The notes beneath the pieces are model-generated. The model did not search any database, was not told the origin of the DNA, and saw nothing but the letters and a program-made list of their open reading frames with translations. This document shows, piece by piece, positions 33,683 to 41,826 of a stretch of DNA of 60,097 bases. Where the stretch lies: the NCBI GenBank assembly GCA_902623195.1, contig CACNSV010000005.1:1-60097 (forward strand), given 5' to 3'. A program made the position numbers and the translations under genes. The number at the start of each line of letters is the position of its first letter. Position 1 is the stretch's first letter. This DNA is from an uncultured Prochlorococcus sp. Lineage in GTDB: Bacteria > Cyanobacteriota > Cyanobacteriia > PCC-6307 > Cyanobiaceae.

Positions 33683-33832
33683 TTACTTATGAAAAGCCTT
33701 AGATAAGGAGTTTGTCAATTTATTAATGTTATTTAAATTGCTTCGTAAATGTTCATTAATGGATTAATAACAAATCTTGCCCAAATAGACCATTTATAAT
33801 TTTTTTCAATCCTTCGGTAGATAATCCCTCTA

Positions 33833-34003
33833 TTAATTCAAAAATAAAGTAAGTTGGTCATCTCTGATTCTTGCATTAGCGGAATGACTATAAAAATCTT
33901 TCACGTTATTAGTTGTAAAGTAATCATCATAATCACCCCAGGAGCCGTTACTGCATAGGCAAATTATCCCACCACTATTAAGCAATCCCTGCCTTGAATT
34001 CAT
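33833..34003 (-). CDS. 56-residue hypothetical protein
   Basis: The frame extends further upstream to 34087 but that part overlaps the cupin gene. ATG at 34003 gives MNSRQGLLNSGGIICLCSNG, followed by SWGDYDDYFTTNNV and FYSHSANARIRDDQ. Rich in Ser, Asp and Tyr, it looks like a conserved compact soluble protein. Function unknown. Confidence 0.55.
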   Translation of the reverse strand: MNSRQGLLNSGGIICLCSNGSWGDYDDYFTTNNVKDFYSHSANARIRDDQLTLFLN

Positions 34004-34055
34004 GATGAAGAATATAGCGATTTGAAGGCGTAGAAAATATATAAAAAATTGTTTT

Positions 34056-34484
34056 TTATTTATTAATGGTGGTAGGCATACCCACAATAGATGCAGCTAC
34101 TACATAAATAATGGCTGGTTCATTACCAATATTTTCTACAAAATGTTCTTCTCCATTATTACTTTCTATAAATGATTGTTTTGATGAAAAAATACTAATA
34201 TTTTCTCCTCTTGTATGCTTTAAATCGCCTTGAGCAAGATAAACGACCATTGGTGCTGGATGTGTATGTATTGGAGTCTTCCCTCCTACAGGAATAATCA
34301 CTTTAAAAAACCTAAGCTCAGCTTGCTTCCATCTAGGATAAGAGATCTTTTTACCTCCAAGACCTTTTGTACTCTGAATTAGTGGTATGATTTCTATTTT
34401 TTCTTCAGCCTTAGAAATTTCTGCAGGTATAAAAATGGATGAAATTGTTATTGCTGAAATAAGCAAGTTTCTTAATCTTTTCAT
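34056..34484 (-). CDS. secreted cupin-domain protein
   Basis: A 142-residue protein with a signal peptide (residues 1-26, ending SKA) and a cupin fold. The metal-site motif is GGKTPIHTHPAPMVVYLAQG, with His and Glu-like residues, and EEHFVENIGNEPA follows as the second cupin strand set. Probably periplasmic and metal-binding; the enzymatic activity is unknown. The gene stands on the minus strand between small hypotheticals. Confidence 0.8.
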   Translation of the reverse strand: MKRLRNLLISAITISSIFIPAEISKAEEKIEIIPLIQSTKGLGGKKISYPRWKQAELRFFKVIIPVGGKTPIHTHPAPMVVYLAQGDLKHTRGENISIFSSKQSFIESNNGEEHFVENIGNEPAIIYVVAASIVGMPTTINK

Positions 34485-34524
34485 AAATTGATCACGTTTA
34501 TAACATCCTTAGGTTAGTAAGTTT

Positions 34525-34671
34525 TCAAGAATTTTTGTCATTCTTATTCCAACCAAACATTTTTGCCATTCGGCCTGTTCTCGCGAAAAAGATAATTAAT
34601 AAACAAAAGAGTACAAATGCTGCAAGATTTGGAATAATTCCTCCAATAATTGTAAATTCCGATAATTCCAT
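34525..34671 (-). CDS. 48-residue membrane protein
   Basis: ATG at 34671 gives MELSEFTIIGGIIPNLAAFV, then a hydrophobic helix and a basic tail with RMAKMFGW. One transmembrane segment at about residues 10-31. A plus-strand frame over the same DNA has no comparable protein features and was rejected. Function unknown. Confidence 0.6.
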   Translation of the reverse strand: MELSEFTIIGGIIPNLAAFVLFCLLIIFFARTGRMAKMFGWNKNDKNS

Positions 34672-34722
34672 TTTTAAAAAGAGAATTTGCCTGGCTTATT
34701 TAAAAAAATTTAAGATAAATTC

Positions 34723-35025
34723 TTACATCCAATTTCTTTTATAAGCCTCTACACATTCTGAGTCAGTCATCATTTGCCTTACTTTTACTTTACATTTTCC
34801 CATTTTTATAAAAGGTGCCCCATGATCAAAAACTTTTGTTGTATCGTCAGCCTCAGCAATAAATACACCTGTTCCATTATGCAAGTCATGCAATCTGTAA
34901 AGAATTTTAAAACCTTCGAAATCATCGCCTTTAGCTCCATTGTCTATATATTCAGCAAAAACTTTGCAAGTCTCAATTGTATTTTCTTGCGAAGGGAATT
35001 CCCATTCTCCAAAAAATAAAGCCAT
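34723..35025 (-). CDS. DUF3303-like small protein
   Basis: A 100-residue soluble protein paralogous to 26583-26903. Shared elements are the FAEYIDNGAKGDDFEGFKIL helix-strand, LHDLHNGTGVFIAEADD and a C-terminal helix with MMTDSECVEAYKR. It starts MALFFGEWEF. No catalytic motif is apparent. It is 51 bp upstream of the small membrane protein gene at 34525-34671. Confidence 0.6.
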   Translation of the reverse strand: MALFFGEWEFPSQENTIETCKVFAEYIDNGAKGDDFEGFKILYRLHDLHNGTGVFIAEADDTTKVFDHGAPFIKMGKCKVKVRQMMTDSECVEAYKRNWM

Positions 35026-35163
35026 AGTAAATTAAATATTTTTTTTGAAATATAAACTATTAAGAGTTAACTCAAACTAATTGTCTTAATATCATCAATT
35101 ATTCAAAATCAGAAAATTGAAAACTACAAAAGTTTTGTAAATATTAAATTTCTAATCACATAT

Positions 35164-35310
35164 TTAAAACTTTACTTGTTCAATTCTAAAAATATTATCA
35201 ATAAAATTTTCTTTCTTTTCTCTGTATTCTTTAAGAAAAGTAGCATTGATCCAAAAAGAAATATAAAGCTTAATTAATATTCTATAAAAAATGATTATCA
35301 GACATATCAA
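35164..35310 (-). CDS. possible 48-residue membrane protein with TTG start
   Basis: A minus-strand frame reads ICLIIIFYRILIKLYISFWI and then NATFLKEYREKKENFIDN, ending at 35164. No ATG is present; TTG at 35310 would give 48 residues, and the frame remains open about 50 bp further upstream. The coherent membrane helix plus charged tail suggests a gene, perhaps with a lost ATG. The rest of 35026-35500 holds only the hli promoter region. Confidence 0.35.
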   Translation of the reverse strand: MICLIIIFYRILIKLYISFWINATFLKEYREKKENFIDNIFRIEQVKF

Positions 35311-35500
35311 AAAAATTTCTAAATTATCTAATTTAAGGTTAATCTCAACGTATAAATCTTACAAAAGATAACAATACTTAAAATCTACACTTATGTAACA
35401 GAATCGTAAAAAAAAGTGCGCAAATATCTAAAAAACATATAAAACTTTACAATTTTTAATATTAGTGTTATATTTCTTTACATATTAAATTACTGATTAA

Positions 35501-35617
35501 ATGGAATCAAACAAAGACATTTTTGATAAAGCAATTGGACGCCCAGCGATGATGGGATTCTTATTGCTTATGGGAACTTATTTAGTAACCGGTCAACTCA
35601 TCCCTGGATGGTTCTAA
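35501..35617 (+). CDS. hli: high-light-inducible protein (short Hli)
   Basis: A 38-residue one-helix thylakoid protein of the LHC superfamily. The chlorophyll-binding helix AIGRPAMMGFLLLMGTYL is followed by the Hli tail TGQLIPGW. Hli proteins bind chlorophyll and carotenoid and protect photosystems under light stress. It overlaps the next hli gene by one base (TAATG), so the two are coupled. First gene of a small hli cluster. Confidence 0.9.
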   Translation: MESNKDIFDKAIGRPAMMGFLLLMGTYLVTGQLIPGWF

Positions 35618-35820
35618 TGGGTCGTTCAATTTCAATTACAACAGAATCTGGTGGGAGACAAAATATCTTCCCAACTGAAGTAAAAACTCAATTAGTTGAA
35701 GACTATACAAATTATCCTGTTGAAGCTGAGAAAGCTAATGGAAGATGGGCAATGATTGGTTTCATCGCTCTAATTGGTTCTTACGCAACTACAGGACAAA
35801 TAATTCCTGGGATTTTTTAA
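35617..35820 (+). CDS. hli: high-light-inducible protein
   Basis: A 67-residue Hli protein from the ATG at 35617 (an upstream in-frame start at 35608 is unlikely). A hydrophilic N terminus is followed by EAEKANGRWAMIGFIALIGS and TGQIIPG, the conserved one-helix chlorophyll-binding core. It is translationally coupled to the preceding hli. Confidence 0.92.
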   Translation: MGRSISITTESGGRQNIFPTEVKTQLVEDYTNYPVEAEKANGRWAMIGFIALIGSYATTGQIIPGIF

Positions 35821-35825
35821 TAGCT

Positions 35826-35940
35826 ATGGAACCTCTTTCTTTAGAGCTTTATGAAGAAATAGTTAAAAGCTATAAGACTTCTAATTGAATTCTTGATTTT
35901 AGTAATTGCTATTACTGGTTTTATAATTTTTATTCCTTAA
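35826..35940 (+). pseudogene. frameshifted small membrane protein in hli cluster
   Basis: ATG 35826 opens MEPLSLELYEEIVK. Removing one base from the AAAA run near 35869 joins it to AIRLLIEFLILVIAITGFII, a transmembrane helix, ending at TAA 35938-35940. The length of 115 bp (3n+1) fits a single insertion. As it stands, the product is 20 residues. It could be a recent mutation, a sequencing error in a homopolymer, or programmed slippage. Confidence 0.5.
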
Positions 35941-35993
35941 GGCAATTTCAACAATTAAATACCTCAAAATTATTCATAACCAAATCTAAATAA

Positions 35994-36140
35994 ATGGAAA
36001 ACTTAAACACCAAAACAAAAACAATCGAAAAAGAAAAATTAGTTGCAGAAACTCTTAATGGGAGATTTGCAATGCTTGGCTTAATAGCTGCTTTAGGAGC
36101 TTACTTAACAACAGGACAAATAATTCCTGGTTTTGTTTAA
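35994..36140 (+). CDS. hli: high-light-inducible protein
   Basis: A 48-residue Hli protein. It begins MENLNTKTKTIEKEKLVAET and has the core LNGRFAMLGLIAALGAYL and TGQIIPGF. Third hli of the cluster, followed 3 bp later by another small gene. Likely thylakoid-located and induced by light or phage stress, as the family is. Confidence 0.92.
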   Translation: MENLNTKTKTIEKEKLVAETLNGRFAMLGLIAALGAYLTTGQIIPGFV

Positions 36141-36143
36141 ACC

Positions 36144-36275
36144 ATGAAAAAAAATATTAATAAAAAATATGCTGAATTATTAATCAAAGCTCAGAATGCC
36201 ACAAAAAGGAACGAAGCTATTTTATTAATTAAAAAAGCAAAAAAGCTACAATCTAAACTTGCATTGGCAATTTAA
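36144..36275 (+). CDS. 43-residue basic helical protein
   Basis: The ATG at 36144 is 3 bp after the hli stop. The product (MKKNINKKYAELLIKAQNAT, ending LQSKLALAI) is one long Lys/Ala-rich helix, soluble. The tight spacing supports co-transcription with the hli genes. Function unknown. Confidence 0.55.
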   Translation: MKKNINKKYAELLIKAQNATKRNEAILLIKKAKKLQSKLALAI

Positions 36276-36317
36276 ATTAAAAGTTTAAGAATATACAAAT
36301 AGTTAGAGAAAATACTT

Positions 36318-36581
36318 CTAAATATAGATTCTTACATTGTCTTTAGAATAATAATAGAGGCCACCTTTCTTACTAAAGTAATAAGTTATGCCTTTATAGT
36401 TAGAACTTCGAAAATTATTTAACCTTCTAACATGTTGTTCATAATCTTTAGTTTCTAAACTTGGTTTTCTTTCTATAAATTCATATTTATTTTTATAACT
36501 TTTATAAAAAACTATAAAAGTACTTACCACAAAAACTAAACATAGTACTGTTAAGAGAGTAGTTAATAAATAAGCCAACAA
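36318..36581 (-). CDS. 87-residue single-pass membrane protein
   Basis: An N-terminal transmembrane helix (residues 3-26) is followed by a basic, tyrosine-rich cytoplasmic or lumenal domain with NYKGITYYFSKKGGLYYYSK. No domain recognised. It converges with the hli cluster. Function unknown. Confidence 0.6.
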   Translation of the reverse strand: MLAYLLTTLLTVLCLVFVVSTFIVFYKSYKNKYEFIERKPSLETKDYEQHVRRLNNFRSSNYKGITYYFSKKGGLYYYSKDNVRIYI

Positions 36582-36619
36582 AACTAGTAATGTGTATATT
36601 TTAAAATTAAATTTTAAAA

Positions 36620-36763
36620 CTAAACATATTTTTTATTATTAAATGCAGATTCTGTCTGTATTTTTAATCTTTCAAAATAATTTTGCTGAACTTGACTTGA
36701 TTCTGAACATTTAACTCCATATAGAAGTCGAGCATCAATATCTTCAAATAACTTTCTATTCAT
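36620..36763 (-). CDS. 47-residue hypothetical protein
   Basis: ATG at 36763 opens MNRKLFEDIDARLLYGVKCS, followed by a helical polar part. It is soluble, with a Cys near the middle. Composition is convincing for coding. Function unknown. Confidence 0.5.
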   Translation of the reverse strand: MNRKLFEDIDARLLYGVKCSESSQVQQNYFERLKIQTESAFNNKKYV

Positions 36764-36860
36764 ACGAATTTAATTTAATACTATCTAAAATTCTTGCATG
36801 ATTAATAATCCACTATTATCTACACTTAATAAATTTTTATACTTTTGGTTACAAATAATC

Positions 36861-37164
36861 TTAATTTGCTTTTATTTGTAATTTAATTAACAAATCACTT
36901 AATCTTTTTATATTTGCGCTTTTTTTCAAATGTTTATCTAAATTATAAAATCCAACCTTTAAGAATTTATTTTGTAAATTTAATAAGATAAATAATATTT
37001 TCAGTTGGATAATCTTTTTTAAGCCATTCTCTAAATTCTTCTGAAAGTGCATTGTATTCCCTTAACAGATTATCTTTTGATAGATAATCCTGACGAAGTT
37101 TTACATAGCCTATAGAATTTTTACACACCTCAATAACATTTTTATTGTGATTTAATTCGCCCAT
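36861..37164 (-). pseudogene. frameshifted small gene
   Basis: From ATG 37164 the first frame reads MGELNHNKNVIEVCKNSIGY to ...EWLKKDYPTENIIYL, then runs to a stop. The overlapping next frame continues with LNLQNKFLKVGFYNLDKHLK and ends SDLLIKLQIKAN at 36861. Joined at about 36980 they form one coherent protein of about 100 residues. One base deleted near 36980 would explain this. Confidence 0.45.
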
Positions 37165-37496
37165 AAAAAATAAACTTTATTTTCATATTAAGAATCATCT
37201 ATGAATTAAACATGTAAATTAATCACAATTAATTAGTGTAATTAAAAGAAATTTTGTACCTTATGAAAAAAATTTAAGGTTATTTTTTACAAATGATTAA
37301 TCTAAAATTAATTTTAAAATATTAAGAAGTGTAAATTAATAGATTTTGTGATTCGAAGCATTGTCTTTAAAAAAACAGAGTTATAGATTGGTTTTGCAAA
37401 TATGAAATCAATTCCGAATTAAGTATTTAAACTTATCTTTATTTTTTTAGCCTCATTTAACAAAAATTTTAATTAGCGTTTTATCAGTATATTTAA

Positions 37497-37748
<252 letters not shown>

Positions 37749-37771
37749 TTTTTTCTCAGAAAAACAATTTA

Positions 37772-38032
37772 TTAATTTTCATTAATGATACTATCAGTTT
37801 CATCTTCTATGATCTCCTTGATTTCTTCTACTGTATGCCTTCCATCATATTTTTCAAAAATATAGATACCTGCGGCAAATCTAAGATTGATATCATTGAG
37901 ATCTATACCTAAATCCCTTAGAAATTCCTTACATTCAGAGAAAGTTGGATTCTTCTCCTTTATAAACAGATTAAATTTTTTTCTTAGTGGCTTTGTCCAC
38001 TGGTGATTAAGATTGAGCTCTTGGTTTTCCAT
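37772..38032 (-). CDS. 86-residue acidic hypothetical protein
   Basis: A soluble, acidic protein with helical composition (NPTFSECKEFLRDLGIDLND ... YDGRHTVEEIKEII). No membrane segment or known motif. It converges with psaC. Function unknown. Confidence 0.6.
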   Translation of the reverse strand: MENQELNLNHQWTKPLRKKFNLFIKEKNPTFSECKEFLRDLGIDLNDINLRFAAGIYIFEKYDGRHTVEEIKEIIEDETDSIINEN

Positions 38033-38092
38033 AATTACTAATTTTATATTGGGAATTTATTAAAAATTTAAATTATTGAAAATATTTTATAG

Positions 38093-38284
38093 CTAAATTG
38101 AAATTCGATCTACATACAAAATGTCTTGTGCGAAAATAGTATCTGATTGTTCTTCCTGATTTAAAAAAGAATCAGCTTCACTTTGAGTTCTTTTTTTATA
38201 AACTTCTTTAACATACTCAATTTCTTTTCTCTCTTTATTGAGAATTTGTAATTTAGAAATTTTTAAATTCATCTTTATTAACAT
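38093..38284 (-). CDS. small hypothetical protein
   Basis: The frame is 63 codons; the Met at 38272 (MNLKISKLQILNKERKEIEY) is a likely start. It is Lys/Glu-rich, probably a coiled coil, ending ILYVDRISI. Function unknown. Confidence 0.5.
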   Translation of the reverse strand: MLIKMNLKISKLQILNKERKEIEYVKEVYKKRTQSEADSFLNQEEQSDTIFAQDILYVDRISI

Positions 38285-38470
38285 ATGAATTTACTATATT
38301 TCTAACTACTCTAAAAAATATATGATAGTAAATAAGGTTCGGTTTAATGAATTAAATTGTACGGATAAAGGCTCATCACTTAAATCTTATATTTGTTAAT
38401 TAATCAAATAAATTGATTTAGTATTTATTAGTTTAAATATTTAAAAATTTAATCATTTATTAAAGATCAT

Positions 38471-38574
38471 TTAAATTGGCTTTCTCAAAAGATTCTCTAA
38501 ACTTTTTTTAAAATAATTAATTATGATTTCATCTTCAGAGATGGTGCCATAAAATCATACTTATTCTTTTTCAT
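38471..38574 (-). pseudogene. possible frameshifted 34-residue gene
   Basis: ATG 38574 opens MKKNKYD; one missing base in the following GATTTT then leads into FYGTISEDEIIINYFKKSLE and NLLRKPI, ending at 38471. The total of 104 bp (3n+2) fits a single deletion. The rest of 38285-38588 shows nothing. Confidence 0.35.
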
Positions 38575-38588
38575 TTAAATATAATTTG

Positions 38589-38632
38589 TTGAAAAGTAAT
38601 CTAAATTAGAAGGGTACAAATATCTATTGGTT
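38589..38632 (+). promoter_or_regulatory. shared leader, copy 5 (weaker)
   Basis: TTGAAAAGTAATC, then TAAATTAGAAGGG, matches copies 1 and 4 at most positions but lacks their hairpin and T run. It ends just before the ATG at 38633, which encodes a family B relative of the gene behind copy 1. Confidence 0.45.
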
Positions 38633-38896
38633 ATGGGCAACAAATTCTTAGAGTGGTGGAAAAGGCATAGAAGAGTAGTAACCTTTGGAGCTATTTCAAT
38701 TTTATTTTCTATGTATTTATCGCCAGTAATTAGGGAAGCAAAATACAAAAACGATTGTATCAATAATTCAAAAAAGGGACTTTTATCTGTCTGGAAAAAT
38801 AATGAAGCAGAAAAAGATATTGAAGAAAAATCAGGTTTGCCTATTGAAGAATTTGTAAAGATCGAAGCCTATAGAAATTGTAATCATGCGAACTAA
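38633..38896 (+). CDS. small membrane-anchored protein, family B paralogue
   Basis: An 87-residue protein with an N-terminal transmembrane helix (about residues 17-33, FGAISILFSMYLSPV) and a polar, Cys-containing C-terminal domain. It shares layout and leader with the island protein at 22309-22563. ATG at 38633 is preferred over the TTG at 38627. Function unknown. Confidence 0.6.
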   Translation: MGNKFLEWWKRHRRVVTFGAISILFSMYLSPVIREAKYKNDCINNSKKGLLSVWKNNEAEKDIEEKSGLPIEEFVKIEAYRNCNHAN

Positions 38897-39005
38897 ATAA
38901 AATGGTAATTTAATTTATTAGTAAAAACAAAATATCTAAGATATTCATCTTTCTTAAATAAATAACATTAATATTAAATATTTCATTAATTCTATATTTA
39001 TCTAT

Positions 39006-39317
39006 TTATAAAGAATTTATATATGGAACAAGATTATTTTTCAGGAATGATGCTGTCAATATAAATAATGAAAGTATAGTTAATTGGACGACAAGCCAAG
39101 TCAACAATTTATAATTAGGATTTTTTGTAAAAAGAGAAATATTTTTTGTAATCAGCGAATTTAGATGAATAACCTCTTTTACTTCTTCTTTTAATGTCCC
39201 TTTTCTTTCTTTTATAACTTGATCATCAATAGGTGCTGAATCTTGATTCGAAGCTTTCTCAAGAAACTCAACAAACTGTTTTTGCTTATCGGAAAGTTCA
39301 TTATCAGGCTTATCCAT
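39006..39317 (-). CDS. tail-anchored membrane protein
   Basis: A 103-residue protein with an acidic and basic soluble N-terminal region (DKQKQFVEFLEKAS) and one C-terminal transmembrane helix (about residues 73-93). No domain recognised. Function unknown. Confidence 0.6.
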   Translation of the reverse strand: MDKPDNELSDKQKQFVEFLEKASNQDSAPIDDQVIKERKGTLKEEVKEVIHLNSLITKNISLFTKNPNYKLLTWLVVQLTILSLFILTASFLKNNLVPYINSL

Positions 39318-39389
39318 TACATTACTTTATTTATTGAACTATAAGCTTAGTTTTAGTTTAGCCTGATGTGAAGGAAATTTTTAACAACT

Positions 39390-39767
39390 TTATGCAGAAT
39401 ATGTACCATCAGTTTCTCTTCTAGCTTTAGCTAATATAATTTCATCAACAATTTTTTCAATCATATATGCAGTTTTTATCCCATAGCATTCCTGTTTAAG
39501 ACTATTTTTAAAGTCACTTTGGGTAACGTAACTATATTCACAACATTCACATTTCAAATCTATTTTTTTTCCCTTATATACTTCAAGTGCCATTCCAAAA
39601 ACCCATCTTTGAAAAATAATATTTTCCCATTTATCAAAATCGGACCATACATCAAATTCATTTTCAAAAGTAGAAATTAATCCATCCACCTCATTAAGAG
39701 AGGCTAAAAGAGAATCTTTTCTTGGATTCTGTTTTTTGCCAATTAATTTTATGGAATCCTGAATCAT
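39390..39767 (-). CDS. 125-residue hypothetical protein
   Basis: A soluble protein with a cysteine cluster CECCEYSYV near residue 75 and an additional Cys at about 94, possibly metal-binding. An N-terminal helix with DSLLASLNEVDGLISTFE precedes a Trp-rich centre. No family recognised. Confidence 0.6.
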   Translation of the reverse strand: MIQDSIKLIGKKQNPRKDSLLASLNEVDGLISTFENEFDVWSDFDKWENIIFQRWVFGMALEVYKGKKIDLKCECCEYSYVTQSDFKNSLKQECYGIKTAYMIEKIVDEIILAKARRETDGTYSA

Positions 39768-39811
39768 TAGATCAAAATCTTTAAATTGGTTTCAAGAAAA
39801 TAATATAGAAT

Positions 39812-40024
39812 TTAGTAGCAAAAGCATTTATTTTCTGATTCAGAATGAGCAGGAATTAATGCATCTGCGATATCTCTTAATATAACTGCTACATATTCAG
39901 GTGTACATTGAAACTCATCTATAAAGTGGATACTTTTCTTTGCGATTGCAGCATATTCATGCAGTATTTGATTATCAATCTGCTCTTGAGTTGGTTCCCA
40001 TTCTGCTTTACAAGTATTACTCAT
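39812..40024 (-). CDS. small hypothetical protein
   Basis: About 70 residues from the Met at 40024 (MSNTCKAEWEPTQEQIDNQI); the frame opens at 40039. The middle YVAVILRDIADALIPAH resembles the small protein at 48247-48372 (IMAEILRDYADRLE), so they may be related. A Cys-rich tail (CFCY) ends it. Function unknown. Confidence 0.55.
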   Translation of the reverse strand: MSNTCKAEWEPTQEQIDNQILHEYAAIAKKSIHFIDEFQCTPEYVAVILRDIADALIPAHSESENKCFCY

Positions 40025-40285
40025 GTAATTATTTAACATATCTCACCATACTTTAATTTATTAATAATAACTACATAAAATATACATTTCAGCAATGAAT
40101 TAAAAAATATAAAACATTACTGGGTTTTAAAGAAGTTTCCTAAATAAAAATAAGTTTTTGATATTCTCGAGAACAAATTAAGCAAATCATTATAATTCTC
40201 AAATAGAAAGGTATTTGATGTAAATCAGCATAAACACTGATTTACTAATTAATATGTTAAGTATTAGATTGTATTTATTGAGTTG

Positions 40286-40567
40286 GAGGCAATCTTTTTA
40301 TGATTGAAAATCCGCCTGAAATTTAGTGTATTCCCGAGAAAGGGAATATCTTGATAACTAAAGTTCATCAATTAGTCTGATAAGACTTCGTTTTATAATT
40401 ACTAACGATATCAGGACAATTTACAATCGAGATTTTCCCTGAGAACTTACTTTTAAAGATCATTATTAAGTGAAATTTAATAAGTAAAAATCAACGCTTT
40501 TAATAAGCAATTAATATTTCAAATTGATTCCAAAAAAGAGGGCTGATAAAATCAGTTCTCTTTTTTT
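40286..40567 (+). ncRNA. candidate non-coding RNA ending in a terminator
   Basis: The 600-bp gap 40040-40638 has no coding frame of note but holds successive hairpins: AGGCAATC...GATTG/GCCT near 40287-40317, ATTCCC-GAGAAA-GGGAAT at 40330-40347, and an 11-bp terminator stem at 40537-40561 with loop AAA and T7. An A run before the stem makes it bidirectional, so it may equally end the minus-strand operon at 40639. An RNA gene is inferred, not shown. Confidence 0.4.
40537..40567. terminator. bidirectional rho-independent terminator
   Basis: AGAGGGCTGAT pairs with ATCAGTTCTCT (two G-T pairs) around loop AAA. It is followed by seven T on the plus strand and preceded by six A, which act as the T run for minus-strand transcripts of the operon ending at 40639. 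Confidence 0.75.
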
Positions 40568-40638
40568 ATTTGAAAAAAAATAAATTTCTTCAAATTTTAA
40601 TGATAAAAAAATTTATATTTATCTAACAATCTGCAAAA

Positions 40639-41826
40639 TTACTTTTTTGTCAATACTCTATTAATTTCCCAACAACTTATATCGAAACTACAATTTTTAT
40701 TTAAAGCTTTTTCAGCCAAACATTTACCTATAAGTGGTGCAAATTTGAACGATTGGCCTGAACCTCCCGAAAAAACAGTAATATTTGGCTTAGGTTTATC
40801 AAGAATAAAATTCACGTCGCTTGTCATTGTGTAAGGACTTACAAAAGTTTCATCACAGACTATTACGCCATTTATATTATTTAAAATAAAATCATCCAGC
40901 ATTTTTTTCAAAGGATCCATAAAAGGACTTTCCATTGACCTATTATCTATTCCAATAATATTTGATGGAGCCCAGTCTATTCCAACTTTTATTCTTGGAA
41001 TATTATTTTTATTTCTACTCAATACAGGGAAGCCGTAATATAGCCCGCCATCGTCATTCTTTGATTTTTGAAAACAAAACCATTGAGGATAACTATTTAT
41101 AAATTTTTCTTCAACCAAATAATGAGCCCAAAGCATTGGCCATATTTTAATGTCAAGCTTTAATCCTATGTTTTCCAATAACTCGTTGGTCCACATTCCA
41201 GAAGCTACTATTAATTGATCGAAAGAGACAGAATTATTTTCAATTATTTCAAGTTGATTATTTTCTTCATTAATTTTTTTTATTCTGCAATCTTCAAATA
41301 TTTGATTACCATTTCTTTTTATAATTTGTATCCAATTATCGATAGCTTTATCACTTAAAATTGCCCCTGCGCTTGGTTCAAATAGACCTACAAAATGGTC
41401 TTTAGGTTTGATAGGAAATCTTTTAGAGATCTTTTCTGAGGAGAGAAACTCATATGGAATATTCTGCTCATCCATGACTTTTTGAGCCCCAGGGATAGAA
41501 CCTTCAATAGTTTCTTCATCCCAAGATTCTCCATAAAACAATAACCCATGTTCCTTCCTGAGAGGTTTATCTGATAATGATTCTTGCTCTGACCATAATT
41601 TATTTGATTCCTTTGCAAGTTTACAAAGGATAGGATCTGAGTACATTTCTCTATACATTCTTGACTCACCGAAACTACTTCCATTAGCGTTAGCAAGTTT
41701 TTGAGCTTCAAATAAAGCAATATTTTTTATTCCCATTTCACTTAGTGCGGCTGCAGCACTGAGGCCAGCCATCCCACCACCAATAATTGCTATATCTACA
41801 TGTTTTGGAATACTAAGATTATTCAT
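40639..41826 (-). CDS. sarcosine oxidase/N-methyltryptophan oxidase-like flavoprotein
   Basis: A 395-residue FAD-dependent amine oxidase (DAO family). The FAD Rossmann motif GGGMAGLSAA is at about residue 16. The monomeric-sarcosine-oxidase hallmark region reads SPYTMTSDVNFILD, where family members normally have Cys-x-YT that binds FAD covalently; here Ser occupies the Cys position. SGGSGQSFKFAPLIG closes the FAD site. ATG 41826 overlaps the upstream stop as TGATG. Third gene of the methyltransferase-dehydrogenase-oxidase operon. Confidence 0.85.
   Translation of the reverse strand: MNNLSIPKHVDIAIIGGGMAGLSAAAALSEMGIKNIALFEAQKLANANGSSFGESRMYREMYSDPILCKLAKESNKLWSEQESLSDKPLRKEHGLLFYGESWDEETIEGSIPGAQKVMDEQNIPYEFLSSEKISKRFPIKPKDHFVGLFEPSAGAILSDKAIDNWIQIIKRNGNQIFEDCRIKKINEENNQLEIIENNSVSFDQLIVASGMWTNELLENIGLKLDIKIWPMLWAHYLVEEKFINSYPQWFCFQKSKNDDGGLYYGFPVLSRNKNNIPRIKVGIDWAPSNIIGIDNRSMESPFMDPLKKMLDDFILNNINGVIVCDETFVSPYTMTSDVNFILDKPKPNITVFSGGSGQSFKFAPLIGKCLAEKALNKNCSFDISCWEINRVLTKK

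Noticed and set aside
33833-34087. An 84-codon version of the small minus-strand protein
   Set aside because: The first 28 codons overlap the cupin gene and look unlike the rest; ATG 34003 gives a consistent protein.
34535-34744. Plus-strand 69-codon frame
   Set aside because: It overlaps a minus-strand 48-residue membrane protein and the end of the DUF3303-like gene, both with better coding features.
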